The notes beneath the pieces are model-generated. The model did no database searches. It saw only the letters and a list, made by a program, of their open reading frames with translations, and had not been told where the DNA came from. A stretch of 64,000 nt of DNA. Origin: Rhizobium sp. CIAT894 (lineage in GTDB: Bacteria > Pseudomonadota > Alphaproteobacteria > Rhizobiales > Rhizobiaceae). Positions 1 to 8,153 of this stretch are shown here, piece by piece. Position 1 is the first letter of the stretch. Every line of letters begins with the position of its first letter. The stretch covers positions 1,615,001 to 1,679,000 of the forward strand of contig NZ_CP020947.1 of NCBI RefSeq assembly GCF_000172795.2, given 5' to 3'. The position numbers and the translations under genes are program-made.

Positions 1-169
1 CGGCGAAATCGGTGCCGCCGAGATAGCTGTCGAGATAGCGCCAGTCGCCGCTCTCATAACCGATATCATGGGAACCCGGCCGGCAGGGGGCATGCGGCAC
101 GCCGCCGCCGACATAGGTCGCAGCCTTCGCCTCCACGATGAATTCATCCAGCTTCACAATGTCGAGCAT
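1..169 (-). CDS. DUF5680 domain protein, 5' part only
   Basis: The first 56 codons of a minus-strand gene that runs off the window start. The start is the ATG at 169, preceded by GAGGAGAATGAG, a good ribosome binding site. The visible protein begins MLDIVKLDEFIVEAKAATYV and contains HAPCRPGSHDIGY and DWRYLDSYLGGTDFA, which I recognise as the N-terminus of DUF5680 proteins. This is a small domain of unknown function, found alone or fused to XRE-type DNA-binding domains. No catalytic role is known to me. A LexA-type box (219-233) lies 50 bp upstream, so SOS control is possible. The family call rests on memory of the sequence pattern; the rest of the gene cannot be seen. Confidence 0.75.
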   Translation of the reverse strand, partial: MLDIVKLDEFIVEAKAATYVGGGVPHAPCRPGSHDIGYESGDWRYLDSYLGGTDFA

Positions 170-218
170 CTCATTCTCCTCTCGGCCGGATGCTGGCAAA
201 TATGCTGGGGTATGTAAA

Positions 219-233
219 GAACATAAAGAGAAC
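219..233. promoter_or_regulatory. LexA (SOS) box 1, GAAC-N7-GAAC
   Basis: The sequence GAACATAAAGAGAAC is an exact GAAC-N7-GAAC, the alphaproteobacterial LexA operator. It lies 50 bp upstream of the DUF5680 start (minus strand) and 225 bp upstream of the small ORF at 458. I could not fit a convincing -35/-10 pair around it, so which gene it controls is inferred from distance. Confidence 0.65.
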
Positions 234-400
234 ATACGCCGGAATTCAGAAGACGATTTGGGCGGTGGCCTATCTGAACGGAATGGCGGATCCGTCGAAG
301 ATGGGTGGCTGCTGCCTATCGGATCGAGCGCAGGCCCCATGCGAATCGCCAAGCCCTTCCCGAGATTCTGCGAACACAAGAAAGGAGGAAAAGATTCCTG

Positions 401-429
401 TTGACAACAGAACATACATCGAACAAATT
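401..429 (+). promoter_or_regulatory. Candidate promoter of the 28-aa SOS peptide gene
   Basis: TTGACA (401-406) and CAAATT (424-429) are separated by 17 bp. The -35 is perfect and the -10 weak, as expected for a repressed promoter. The second LexA box occupies the spacer, and the start codon of the small gene is 28 bp further on. Confidence 0.6.
410..424. promoter_or_regulatory. LexA (SOS) box 2, GAAC-N7-GAAC, in promoter spacer
   Basis: GAACATACATCGAAC is a second exact GAAC-N7-GAAC site. It sits between the -35 and -10 elements of the promoter at 401-429, so bound LexA would block RNA polymerase. This makes the small gene at 458 a probable SOS gene. Confidence 0.75.
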
Positions 430-457
430 GAAAACATAACGAGTAAAGGAGAGCCAA

Positions 458-544
458 ATGACTGACATGATCCGTGATATCGCAGCATTCACCTCCATCG
501 CAATGTTCGTTGCCAGCTTCTCGCTGATCGTCATGGCGATCTAA
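458..544 (+). CDS. 28-aa putative SOS-induced membrane peptide
   Basis: The short frame opens with ATG at 458 after AAGGAG (7 nt spacing) and reads MTDMIRDIAAFTSIAMFVAS followed by FSLIVMAI, then TAA. An N-terminal charged stretch (Asp, Arg, Asp) precedes about 20 hydrophobic residues, enough for one membrane span. It has its own promoter with a LexA box in the spacer and is followed at once by a stem-loop (555-579), so it looks like a complete single-gene transcription unit. SOS-induced membrane peptides of this size are known: SidA (29 aa, Caulobacter, blocks division) and TisB (29 aa, E. coli, membrane depolarisation). Similarity here is in size, topology and regulation; I make no claim of sequence homology. 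Function is unknown. Confidence 0.7.
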   Translation: MTDMIRDIAAFTSIAMFVASFSLIVMAI

Positions 545-554
545 AGTTTTCAGG

Positions 555-579
555 GGACCGCATGGCTGTCATGCGGTCC
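555..579 (+). terminator. Stem-loop after the SOS peptide gene
   Basis: A perfect 10-bp inverted repeat, GGACCGCATG and CATGCGGTCC, with a 5-nt loop starts 10 bp after the stop codon. No T-run follows, so it may be a factor-assisted terminator or an mRNA-stabilising 3' end. Confidence 0.5.
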
Positions 580-661
580 GGACGAGGGACTTCTTCTGGA
601 CATCATCGCCTTCTATGCCGACAATGCGTCCGATTCATTCGGGTGATTGGGAAGGCATGCC

Positions 662-3600
662 ATGGCGGATACGGCAAAGGGTTCTACGGCTGAGGTGACC
701 GGCGGCACGCCGGGCTTCATCCACCTGAGGGTCCATTCCGCCTATTCGCTTCTCGAGGGCGCACTGCCGCTGAAGAAGATCCTCTACAAGGCGACCGGCG
801 ACAGCCAGCCGGCCATCGCCATTGCCGACACCAACAACCTGTTCATCGCCCTGGAATTTTCCCAGAAGGCGATGGACGAGGGCCTGCAGCCGATCATCGG
901 CTGCCAGGTCTCGATCGACATGGAAGACGGGTTGGAGACGGAAAAGCGCGGCGGCCAGCAGGCTCTGGTCAAGCTGCCGTCGATCGTTCTTCTAGCTGCC
1001 ACGGATGGCGGTTACGAACGGCTGGTCGATCTCGTCAGCCGCGCCTATCTCGGCGGTGAAAGCAACCAGGCCATTCATGTCAAAGCTTCCTGGCTGGCCG
1101 AGGCCGGCACGGAAGGGTTGATCGCCTTGACCGGCGCTCTGACCGGGCCGGTCGATGCGGCGATCAGGGACGGTCATACCGCCCAGGCGGAGGCCCGGCT
1201 GCTGATGTTGAAGCGTCTCTTCGGCGACCGGCTCTATGTCGAACTGCAGCGGCATGGCGCCTATGATAAGCGCCACGAGCAGAAGATCGTCGGGCTCGCC
1301 TATACCAATGATCTGCCGCTGGTTGCGACCAATGAGGCCTTCTTCCCGACAAGGGACGATTACGACGCCCATGATGCGCTGATGGCGGTCGCCCACAACG
1401 CCATCGTCTCCGACGACAGTCGTTTTCGCCTGACGCCGGACCATTATCTGAAGAGCCGGGCCGAGATGGCCAAGCTCTTCGCCGACCTGCCGGAAGCGCT
1501 GGAGAATACGATCGAGATCGCCAGGCGCTGCTCCTTCGTGCTGAAGACGCGCAAGCCGATCCTGCCGCGCTTCACCGGGGCGACCGACGATGCCGAGGAG
1601 GCCGAACGCGCCGAGGCGAGCGAATTGCGCCGCCAGGCGGTCGAAGGGCTCGACATGCGGCTTGCAACGCTCGGCATGTCGCCGGGTTACGAGGAAAAGG
1701 AATATCGCGAGCGGCTGGATTTCGAGCTCAGCGTCATCGAGCGCATGCGTTTTCCCGGCTACTTTCTGATCGTTGCCGACTTCATCAAATGGGCCAAACA
1801 GCATGACATTCCGGTCGGTCCGGGTCGCGGTTCGGGCGCAGGCTCGCTGGTCGCCTACGCCTTGACGATCACCGACGTCGATCCGCTGCGGTTTTCGCTG
1901 CTGTTCGAACGCTTCCTCAATCCCGAACGCGTCTCGATGCCGGACTTCGACATCGACTTCTGCCAGGACCGCCGCGAAGAGGTGATCCGCTACGTCCAGG
2001 CCAAATATGGTCGCGAGCAGGTGGCGCAGATCATCACCTTCGGTTCGCTGCAGGCGCGCGCAGCCCTTCGCGACGTCGGCCGCGTGCTGGAGATGCCCTA
2101 CGGTCAGGTCGACAAGATCTGCAAACTCGTGCCGAACAACCCGGCCAATCCGACGCCGCTCTCCAAAGCGATCGAGGAGGAGCCGAAGCTGCAGGAAGAG
2201 GCGGCCAAGGAACCGGTCGTTGCGCGCCTGCTCGACATCGCCCAGAAGATCGAGGGGCTTTACCGCCATGCCTCGACGCATGCCGCCGGCATCGTCATCG
2301 GCGACCGTCCGCTCTCCAAGCTCGTGCCGATGTATCGCGATCCGCGCTCCGACATGCCGGTCACCCAGTTCAACATGAAATGGGTGGAGCAGGCCGGCCT
2401 CGTCAAATTCGACTTCCTCGGCCTGAAGACACTGACGGTGCTGAAGGTCGCGGTCGATTTCGTCGCCAAGCGCGGCATCAATGTCGATCTCGCCGCCATT
2501 CCTCTCGACGACAAACCCACCTACGAGATGCTGTCGCGCGGCGAAACGGTCGGCGTGTTCCAGGTGGAAAGCGCCGGCATGCGCAAGGCGCTGATCGGCA
2601 TGAAGCCGGACTGCATCGAGGACATCATCGCGCTGGTGGCGCTCTATCGCCCAGGCCCGATGGAGAACATCCCGACCTACAATGCCCGCAAGCACGGTGA
2701 CGAGGAGCTGGAATCGATCCATCCGATGATCGACCATCTGCTCAAGGAAACCCAGGGCGTTATCGTCTATCAGGAACAGGTGATGCAGATCGCCCAGGTC
2801 CTGTCCGGCTATTCACTTGGTGAAGCCGACCTTCTGCGCCGCGCCATGGGCAAGAAGATCAAGGCCGAGATGGACCAGCAGCGCGAACGCTTCGTCGTCG
2901 GCGCCGTCAAGAACGGCGTCTCGAAGCCGCAGGCCGACAACATCTTCGAACTGCTGGCGAAGTTCGCCAATTACGGCTTCAACAAGTCGCATGCCGCCGC
3001 CTACGCCATCGTCTCCTACCAGACGGCCTATATGAAGGCGCATTATCCGGTCGAATTCCTCGCCGCCTCGATGACGCTCGACATGTCCAACACCGAAAAG
3101 GTCAATGATTTCCGCCAGGATGCCAAGCGCTTGGGCATCGAGGTGATCGCACCCTCGGTGCAGACCTCCTTCCGCCATTTCCAGACCGGCGACAACCGCA
3201 TCTACTACGCGCTCGCCGCCCTCAAAGGGGTGGGCGAATCCGCCGTCGACCACATCGTCGAGGTGCGTGGCGACAAGCCGTTTGCCGGCATCGAGGATTT
3301 CTGCCTGCGTATCGATCCGCGCCAGGTCAATCGCCGCGTGCTCGAAAGCCTGATCTTTGCCGGCGCCTTCGATTGTTTCGACATGGACCGCGCCCAGCTT
3401 GCCGCCGGTCTCGACCGCATTCTCGGTTATGCCCAGCGCGCCCAGGAGAACAAGCTGAGCGGCCAGTCGGACATTTTCGGCAGCACCCTGACGTCGGGGC
3501 CCGAAAAAATCTCCCTGCCGCCGTTTTCGCCCTGGCTCCCTTCGGAGCGGCTGCTCAAGGAATTCCAGGTGCTGGGCTTCTATCTCACCGCTCACCCGCT

Positions 3601-4159
3601 CGATTCCTACAACAACATCCTGCAGAAGATGCGGGTGCAGACATTTGCCGAGTTTTCCCAGGCGATCAAACAGGGTGCGGCCAATGCGCGCCTTGCCGGC
3701 ACCGTCATCTCCAAGCAGGAGCGCAAGACCCGCACCGGCAACAAGATGGGTATCATCGTCTTTTCGGATTCGTCCGGCCAGTTCGAAGCGGTGCTGTTTT
3801 CGGAAATGCTGAACCAGTATCGCGACATTCTGGAGTCGGGAAAATCCTTCGTGCTGACGGCGACCGGGGAGGAGCGGCCGGAAGGCATCGGCCTGCGTAT
3901 CCAGACGATCCAGTCGCTGGAGGAAAAGTCACTGCAGATGCAGAAGGCGCTACGCGTCTATATCAGAGATTCCGGGCCGCTGAAGATGGTCGCCGGCCAT
4001 CTGAACGCCAAGGGCGACGGCCTCGTTTCCTTCATCGTCATCAAGGAGGACGGCAAACGCGAGGTGGAAGTGGCGCTGTCGGAGAAATACCGCATCACCC
4101 CGGAGATTGCCGCTGCCCTTCGCGCCGCCCCCGGCGTCGTCGACGTCGAGCTTGTCTGA
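662..4159 (+). CDS. dnaE: DNA polymerase III subunit alpha
   Basis: The catalytic subunit of the replicative polymerase, 1165 residues from ATG 662. This start has GGAAGG upstream and is preferred to an in-frame TTG at 647. The order is an N-terminal PHP domain (HLRVHSAYSLLEGA near residue 24), the C-family polymerase palm and fingers, a helix-hairpin-helix region, and a C-terminal OB fold. The catalytic aspartate motif PDFDIDF is at about residues 427-433, and KFDFLGLKTL supplies the third acidic residue. The length matches DnaE1 (about 1160), the replicative form, better than the error-prone DnaE2, which is shorter and usually sits with imuA-imuB, absent here. The upstream SOS boxes belong to other genes; no LexA box adjoins dnaE. 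Confidence 0.97.
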   Translation: MADTAKGSTAEVTGGTPGFIHLRVHSAYSLLEGALPLKKILYKATGDSQPAIAIADTNNLFIALEFSQKAMDEGLQPIIGCQVSIDMEDGLETEKRGGQQALVKLPSIVLLAATDGGYERLVDLVSRAYLGGESNQAIHVKASWLAEAGTEGLIALTGALTGPVDAAIRDGHTAQAEARLLMLKRLFGDRLYVELQRHGAYDKRHEQKIVGLAYTNDLPLVATNEAFFPTRDDYDAHDALMAVAHNAIVSDDSRFRLTPDHYLKSRAEMAKLFADLPEALENTIEIARRCSFVLKTRKPILPRFTGATDDAEEAERAEASELRRQAVEGLDMRLATLGMSPGYEEKEYRERLDFELSVIERMRFPGYFLIVADFIKWAKQHDIPVGPGRGSGAGSLVAYALTITDVDPLRFSLLFERFLNPERVSMPDFDIDFCQDRREEVIRYVQAKYGREQVAQIITFGSLQARAALRDVGRVLEMPYGQVDKICKLVPNNPANPTPLSKAIEEEPKLQEEAAKEPVVARLLDIAQKIEGLYRHASTHAAGIVIGDRPLSKLVPMYRDPRSDMPVTQFNMKWVEQAGLVKFDFLGLKTLTVLKVAVDFVAKRGINVDLAAIPLDDKPTYEMLSRGETVGVFQVESAGMRKALIGMKPDCIEDIIALVALYRPGPMENIPTYNARKHGDEELESIHPMIDHLLKETQGVIVYQEQVMQIAQVLSGYSLGEADLLRRAMGKKIKAEMDQQRERFVVGAVKNGVSKPQADNIFELLAKFANYGFNKSHAAAYAIVSYQTAYMKAHYPVEFLAASMTLDMSNTEKVNDFRQDAKRLGIEVIAPSVQTSFRHFQTGDNRIYYALAALKGVGESAVDHIVEVRGDKPFAGIEDFCLRIDPRQVNRRVLESLIFAGAFDCFDMDRAQLAAGLDRILGYAQRAQENKLSGQSDIFGSTLTSGPEKISLPPFSPWLPSERLLKEFQVLGFYLTAHPLDSYNNILQKMRVQTFAEFSQAIKQGAANARLAGTVISKQERKTRTGNKMGIIVFSDSSGQFEAVLFSEMLNQYRDILESGKSFVLTATGEERPEGIGLRIQTIQSLEEKSLQMQKALRVYIRDSGPLKMVAGHLNAKGDGLVSFIVIKEDGKREVEVALSEKYRITPEIAAALRAAPGVVDVELV

Positions 4160-4197
4160 TAATTCGGGTTGATCGTGATCAGCCCAGGTGATCGTGA

Positions 4198-5454
4198 TCA
4201 CCCCCGGGTAATGGTGATGAAATCCGTGCCTTCGCCGGTTTCGCGGCCAAGGCCCGTATCGGAGATCGTCAGCGTCGAGCCGGGCGCGATCAGCGCGTCG
4301 ATCCTGCGGCGTGTTTCGTCGGGGATGGTGATGCGGCTGAGCGAACGGGCGATCGGCCTGCCCGTGACGATCGAGCTTTCCTGATTGCCGATCCCGAGCC
4401 GCTTCATCGTCTCGCGGGAGAGATTGTTCTCGAGCGTGATGCCGAGCCAGTCCGCCGTGCCGGCCTTTTCGTCGACGGCATGCAGCGTGAAGAAATGCGT
4501 GCCGAGTGCCAGGCCCGGATCGGCGATCGTTACCGGGGCTTCGAAGATCGGCTTGAAGGCCTGGCGCACCATGATGACGCCGTTCGGCGGCTCCCCCTTG
4601 CCGGTTGCGGCATAGACAGCCTTGAGCAGCGCGTCGGAAACCAGGCTCCTGTCGCCGGCAAATTCTGCCGGCCGCAGCGTCTTGAAAGCCTTGATCGCCT
4701 GCACGGTCGACGGCCCGAGCAATCCATCCGGATCGCCGGCGGAAAAGCCGAGCTGGTTGAGCAGGGCCTGGATGTCGATCACCGTCTCGCGCAGCGTGCG
4801 GCGGGTGATCAGCATGCTGATCGGCTCGGACGGCGGCTCGGCTTCGGGCGCTGCAATCGACGGATTTGCCGGCATCGGCATCGCCGCGGTATCGTTCATC
4901 GCCACCTGCACCGGTGTCCCGGCGCTGTCGGGCATCGAGGGCCGCAGCTCGACATCCGAAAGCAGCAGCATGGCTGCCGGCGCCTCGGGATGGAAAAGGG
5001 TCGGATGGTCGATCGGCTGCGGCACCACTTCGCCGTCGCTGATGATGACGGGGATGCCGGGCTCGGTCATCCCGTAGAGCATTTTTGCGAATGCGCCCGG
5101 CATGCGCACGCAGCCGTGCGAGGCCGGATAACGCGGCACGGAATTGGATTCGTGCAGCGCAATGCCCGACCAGGTCAGCCTCTGCATGAATGGCATCGGG
5201 GCGGCCGAATAGAGATTGGATTCGTGGTATTTCTGCTTTTCGAGCACCGAGAAGATGCCGCTCGGCGTCGTGTGCCCGTCCTTGCCGGTCGAGACCTTCG
5301 AGGTCGCGACGACCTCGGTGCCGTCATAGACCGCAAGCGACTGCTTGTCCTTCGAGACGATGATCTGCAGCGTGCGTGCATCCGCGGCGAGAGCAGGGTG
5401 CACGAGTGCGGTGGCCGACAGCAAGCCGAGGCCGAAGACAAGACGCGAGAACAT
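4198..5454 (-). CDS. L,D-transpeptidase (YkuD) with peptidoglycan-binding domain
   Basis: A 418-residue exported cell-wall enzyme. The start chosen is ATG 5454, giving a clean signal peptide (MFSRLVFGLGLLSATALVHP, Ala-x-Ala cleavage soon after); an in-frame GTG at 5487 would add 11 residues before it. The YkuD domain covers roughly residues 30-150 and carries the active-site pattern: LHESNSVPR followed by ASHGCVRM, with His, Ser-His-Gly-Cys and Arg in place. A peptidoglycan-binding repeat follows (IQALLNQLGFSAGDPDGLLG, near residue 230). The C-terminal third contains FFTLHAVDEKAGTADWLG and a segment predicted to pack on the catalytic fold. Such enzymes make 3-3 crosslinks or attach proteins to peptidoglycan. 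It converges with dnaE across 38 bp. Confidence 0.9.
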   Translation of the reverse strand: MFSRLVFGLGLLSATALVHPALAADARTLQIIVSKDKQSLAVYDGTEVVATSKVSTGKDGHTTPSGIFSVLEKQKYHESNLYSAAPMPFMQRLTWSGIALHESNSVPRYPASHGCVRMPGAFAKMLYGMTEPGIPVIISDGEVVPQPIDHPTLFHPEAPAAMLLLSDVELRPSMPDSAGTPVQVAMNDTAAMPMPANPSIAAPEAEPPSEPISMLITRRTLRETVIDIQALLNQLGFSAGDPDGLLGPSTVQAIKAFKTLRPAEFAGDRSLVSDALLKAVYAATGKGEPPNGVIMVRQAFKPIFEAPVTIADPGLALGTHFFTLHAVDEKAGTADWLGITLENNLSRETMKRLGIGNQESSIVTGRPIARSLSRITIPDETRRRIDALIAPGSTLTISDTGLGRETGEGTDFITITRG

Positions 5455-5546
5455 GATACCCAACCATACGCAATACTGGTCCGGCACATTATGGGACGAA
5501 GTTTAAGGAAGATTTTAAAGGCCGGGCGGCAGCTCGGGCTCACGCT

Positions 5547-6842
5547 TTAGTGATCGCGCTTGCCGCTGCCGAAGGTGTAGCCGGTTTCGACCGTGTTCTT
5601 GCCGAACTTGTCGCGCAGCTTGTCCATTGCCGCTTCGGCCGCCGCCCGCCGGCCGGATTGTCGGTCGATGAGATCGGGCGGATCGGCGCGTCCGGCATCG
5701 CCGAGATCGGTCACGCCGATGCCGAGCAGGCGGAATTTGGTGCCGTCGGTCTCTTTTTCGAGAAGATCCAGCCCGGTGCGGAAGATCTTGTCGGCAAGCT
5801 GGGTCGGGTCTTCGAGCTTGCGGTTGCGCGTGCGCAGCTTGAAGTCGGCGGTTTTCATCTTCAGGACCACGGTGTGGCCGGCGATATCGTTTTTCTTCAG
5901 CCGCCAGGAGACCTTTTCGGAGAGGTTCCGCAGGATCGGCACCAGATCATCATACCGCGAGATGTCGTCGAAAAAGGTCGTCTCGGCCGACACGCTCTTG
6001 GCCGCATCGTTGAGATGCACTTCACGGTCGTCGATCCCGCGCGACAGCCGGGCGAGCCGCTGGCCGATGCTGCCGTAGCGGCGCATCAGGTCGTTTTCCT
6101 CCATCTGCTGCAATTGGCCGATGGTGCGGATGCCGTCCGCCTCGAGCGTCGCCGCGAACGCCTTGCCGACGCCCCAGATCGTGGTGACCGGACGCGGCGC
6201 CAGGAACTCCACCGCTTCCTCACGGCCGATGACCGAGAAACCGCGGGGCTTCTGCAGGTCGGAGGCAACCTTGGCGAGGAACTTGCAATAGGAAAGTCCG
6301 ACCGAGACGCTGATACCGATCTCTTTTTCGATGCGGCGGACGAATTTGGCAAGCGTGCGCGCCGGCGGATCGTGATGCAGCCTCTCGGTGCCGCCGAGTT
6401 CCAGGAAGGCTTCGTCGATCGACAGCGGCTGCACCAGCGGCGTCAGTTCCTGCATCAAGGCCCGCACCTGCCGCCCGACCCGGACATATTTCTCCATGTC
6501 GGGGCGGATGACGATCGCCTGCGGGCACGCCTCCAGCGCCTTAAACATCGGCATCGCCGAACGCACACCGTGGATGCGGGCGATATAGCAGGCGGTGGAG
6601 ACGACGCCGCGTTTGCCGCCGCCAATGATCACAGGCTTGTCGGCGAGTTCCGGATTGTCGCGTTTTTCCACAGCCGCGTAAAAGGCGTCGCAATCGATAT
6701 GCGCAAGCGTCAATGCGTAAAGTTCGCGATGGCGCACAAGGCGGGGGCTGCCGCAGGAAATGCAACGGCGCGCTTCGCCCTTCTGCTCGGCAAGGCAGTC
6801 GCGACAGAAGCCGGGTGTCTTGTCGGGCGCGGGTGTCATCAT
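5547..6842 (-). CDS. dinB: DNA polymerase IV (Y family) with N-terminal zinc-ribbon extension
   Basis: Translesion polymerase, 431 residues from ATG 6842. A longer frame from 6869 would place the LexA box and -10 element inside the coding sequence, so it is rejected. The Y-family core starts near residue 53: [13 protein letters not shown] (first metal Asp), AMPMFKA, and [11 protein letters not shown] (second catalytic Asp-Glu), then the thumb and little finger. The C-terminus is FGSGKRDH; no clear clamp-binding motif is visible there. The first 50 residues are an unusual extension with FCRDC and CISCG, two Cys-x2-Cys knuckles that should bind zinc. A promoter with a LexA box across its start site lies immediately upstream, making this an SOS gene. 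It diverges from a GNAT gene. Confidence 0.95.
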   Translation of the reverse strand: MMTPAPDKTPGFCRDCLAEQKGEARRCISCGSPRLVRHRELYALTLAHIDCDAFYAAVEKRDNPELADKPVIIGGGKRGVVSTACYIARIHGVRSAMPMFKALEACPQAIVIRPDMEKYVRVGRQVRALMQELTPLVQPLSIDEAFLELGGTERLHHDPPARTLAKFVRRIEKEIGISVSVGLSYCKFLAKVASDLQKPRGFSVIGREEAVEFLAPRPVTTIWGVGKAFAATLEADGIRTIGQLQQMEENDLMRRYGSIGQRLARLSRGIDDREVHLNDAAKSVSAETTFFDDISRYDDLVPILRNLSEKVSWRLKKNDIAGHTVVLKMKTADFKLRTRNRKLEDPTQLADKIFRTGLDLLEKETDGTKFRLLGIGVTDLGDAGRADPPDLIDRQSGRRAAAEAAMDKLRDKFGKNTVETGYTFGSGKRDH

Positions 6843-6844
6843 GA

Positions 6845-6859
6845 GAACAAAGATTGAAC
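6845..6859 (-). promoter_or_regulatory. LexA box of dinB
   Basis: GAACAAAGATTGAAC (plus strand) is an exact GAAC-N7-GAAC. It begins 3 bp upstream of the dinB ATG and lies just downstream of the -10 hexamer, so it covers the predicted transcription start. Confidence 0.8.
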
Positions 6860-6865
6860 GCCGGG

Positions 6866-6894
6866 ACATTACGCCTTAAGCTTGCGAGTCTCAA
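6866..6894 (-). promoter_or_regulatory. dinB promoter
   Basis: On the minus strand, TTGAGA (6894-6889) and TAATGT (6871-6866) are 17 bp apart, close to the sigma-70 consensus. The start site would fall around 6859, giving a leader of under 20 nt with no clear Shine-Dalgarno sequence. Confidence 0.65.
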
Positions 6895-6914
6895 GAGAGG
6901 GCGGGAGCTTTGCC

Positions 6915-7502
6915 TTGGATAACGATCTTCGTTTCGAGCCGGTGACGGCAGAACGCTGGAGCGACTTCGAAACCCTGTTCGGCCCGCAGGGGGCTTTCTA
7001 TAATTGCTGGTGTGTGGCCCTGCGCCTGCCGCATGCAATAAGGACCGGGATGGCGGCCGACGAGCGCAAGACGCATATGCGGGATCGGATCAAGGCAGGC
7101 CCGCCGCCGGGCATTCTCTGTTATGCCGGCGGCGCGCCGGTCGCCTGGGTGCAAGTCGGGCCGCGCCACGACATACCGCAGTTCAATTCGCCGCGCACCG
7201 TCTCGCCGCCGCTGGAGGAGGGCGACGCGCATGATCCCTCCATCTGGGCCGTCAGCTGTTTTTTCCTGCTGCCCGGACTGCGCGGCAAGGGAATGAGCCA
7301 TCGCCTGCTTTCCCTGGCGATCGACTATGCGCGGCGCCAGGGCGCGCGGCGGCTCGAAGCCTGTCCGATCGATCATGTGAAGCAGTCGAAATCCGTGACG
7401 CTCTGCATCGGCTCGACGGCGATATTCGATGCGGCCGGTTTCGAAACGGTGGCGCGGCGCAAGGATGGCCGCCCGCTCATGCGGCTGGAACTGTGCGACT
7501 GA
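6915..7502 (+). CDS. GNAT family N-acetyltransferase
   Basis: A 195-residue protein, most likely starting at TTG 6915, which has GGGAG 7 nt upstream; an in-frame TTG at 6882 has no such signal. The acetyl-CoA loop is visible as PGLRGKGMSHRLL (Arg/Gln-x-x-Gly-x-Gly/Ala type) near residue 120, preceded by the beta-strand WAVSCFFL and followed by AIDYARRQGARRLEACPID, a typical GNAT helix and strand. The N-terminal half (FYNCWCVALRLP) resembles a subgroup of small acetyltransferases of unknown substrate. It diverges from dinB and its last 26 bp overlap the end of the convergent HAD gene. Confidence 0.85.
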   Translation: MDNDLRFEPVTAERWSDFETLFGPQGAFYNCWCVALRLPHAIRTGMAADERKTHMRDRIKAGPPPGILCYAGGAPVAWVQVGPRHDIPQFNSPRTVSPPLEEGDAHDPSIWAVSCFFLLPGLRGKGMSHRLLSLAIDYARRQGARRLEACPIDHVKQSKSVTLCIGSTAIFDAAGFETVARRKDGRPLMRLELCD

Positions 7503-8151
7503 ACGGGCCGGACAGAAAATGCGCCTGGATGAGTTCTGCCGCATGCGCCCAGTCGGTGGCGCGGGTGATGTCGGCGGCGGCCGCCGGCGCGAAACGATGG
7601 ACGGGCGAGTTCGGCATCAGGTGAATGAGCAGGCAATCGGCGACGTGATCCCTGACGGAATGCAGATTGCGCGCCATATCGTCGATGAAGACAATGGGAA
7701 GGGAGCGGCTGGCATGCAAGGCGTGGACGATCGGCCCCTTGGGTTCTTCGCTGGCAAGCAGTGGAAAGAGCAGGCCCATCCTGTCGAGCAGGCGACGGCG
7801 CTGCTCCTGGAACCGCGGCTGCATGGCCGTCAGAAACAGGACATCTGCCTCTTGCGACAGGCGGTCGAGGGTTTCGACGACCTGGTCGAGCGGCGTCTGC
7901 CACAACTCCTGCGCCTCGAAGAATTCCTCGATCAGCCGGCTGACCTGCTGGTCGCCGATCTCCGTACCATCCGCCTGCGAGATGATGTTGCCGTGAAGCT
8001 TGAACGAGCGCGGCAGAAACGCGTGCCCCTGGCTCTGAAGGAAAAGCTGGAAGGGGCCGATGAACTGCAGCACGACATCGTCGACGTCGCAGACGATCAG
8101 CGGCCTTTCGCCGAGATGGATATGGGAGATATCGAATTCCCCGCCGCTCAC
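7477..8151 (-). CDS. HAD-like hydrolase
   Basis: A 224-residue protein with the haloacid dehalogenase arrangement. VCDVDDVVLQF (about residues 20-30) carries the Asp-x-Asp nucleophile pair, LFLTAMQ supplies the motif II Thr, and VFIDDMARNL near residue 150 the C-terminal Asp-Asp. The substrate cannot be read from sequence. It lies 2 bp after the DUF3572 gene and is presumably co-transcribed with it. Its 3' end overlaps the GNAT gene by 26 bp on the opposite strand. The start at ATG 8151 is the only well-placed Met before the first motif. Confidence 0.75.
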   Translation of the reverse strand: MSGGEFDISHIHLGERPLIVCDVDDVVLQFIGPFQLFLQSQGHAFLPRSFKLHGNIISQADGTEIGDQQVSRLIEEFFEAQELWQTPLDQVVETLDRLSQEADVLFLTAMQPRFQEQRRRLLDRMGLLFPLLASEEPKGPIVHALHASRSLPIVFIDDMARNLHSVRDHVADCLLIHLMPNSPVHRFAPAAAADITRATDWAHAAELIQAHFLSGPFSRTVPAA

Positions 8152-8153
8152 CG

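Noticed and set aside
190..465. A 91-codon plus-strand frame across the two LexA boxes
   Set aside because: It covers operator and promoter, lacks a good ribosome binding site, has atypical codon use and overlaps the better-supported small gene at 458.
647..664. TTG start for dnaE at 647
   Set aside because: ATG 662 has a better-placed GGAAGG and gives the usual DnaE1 N-terminus.
4168..4200. Repeated GATCGTGATCA between dnaE and the L,D-transpeptidase gene as a terminator
   Set aside because: The repeats are imperfect, give only a short stem and have no T-run on either strand.
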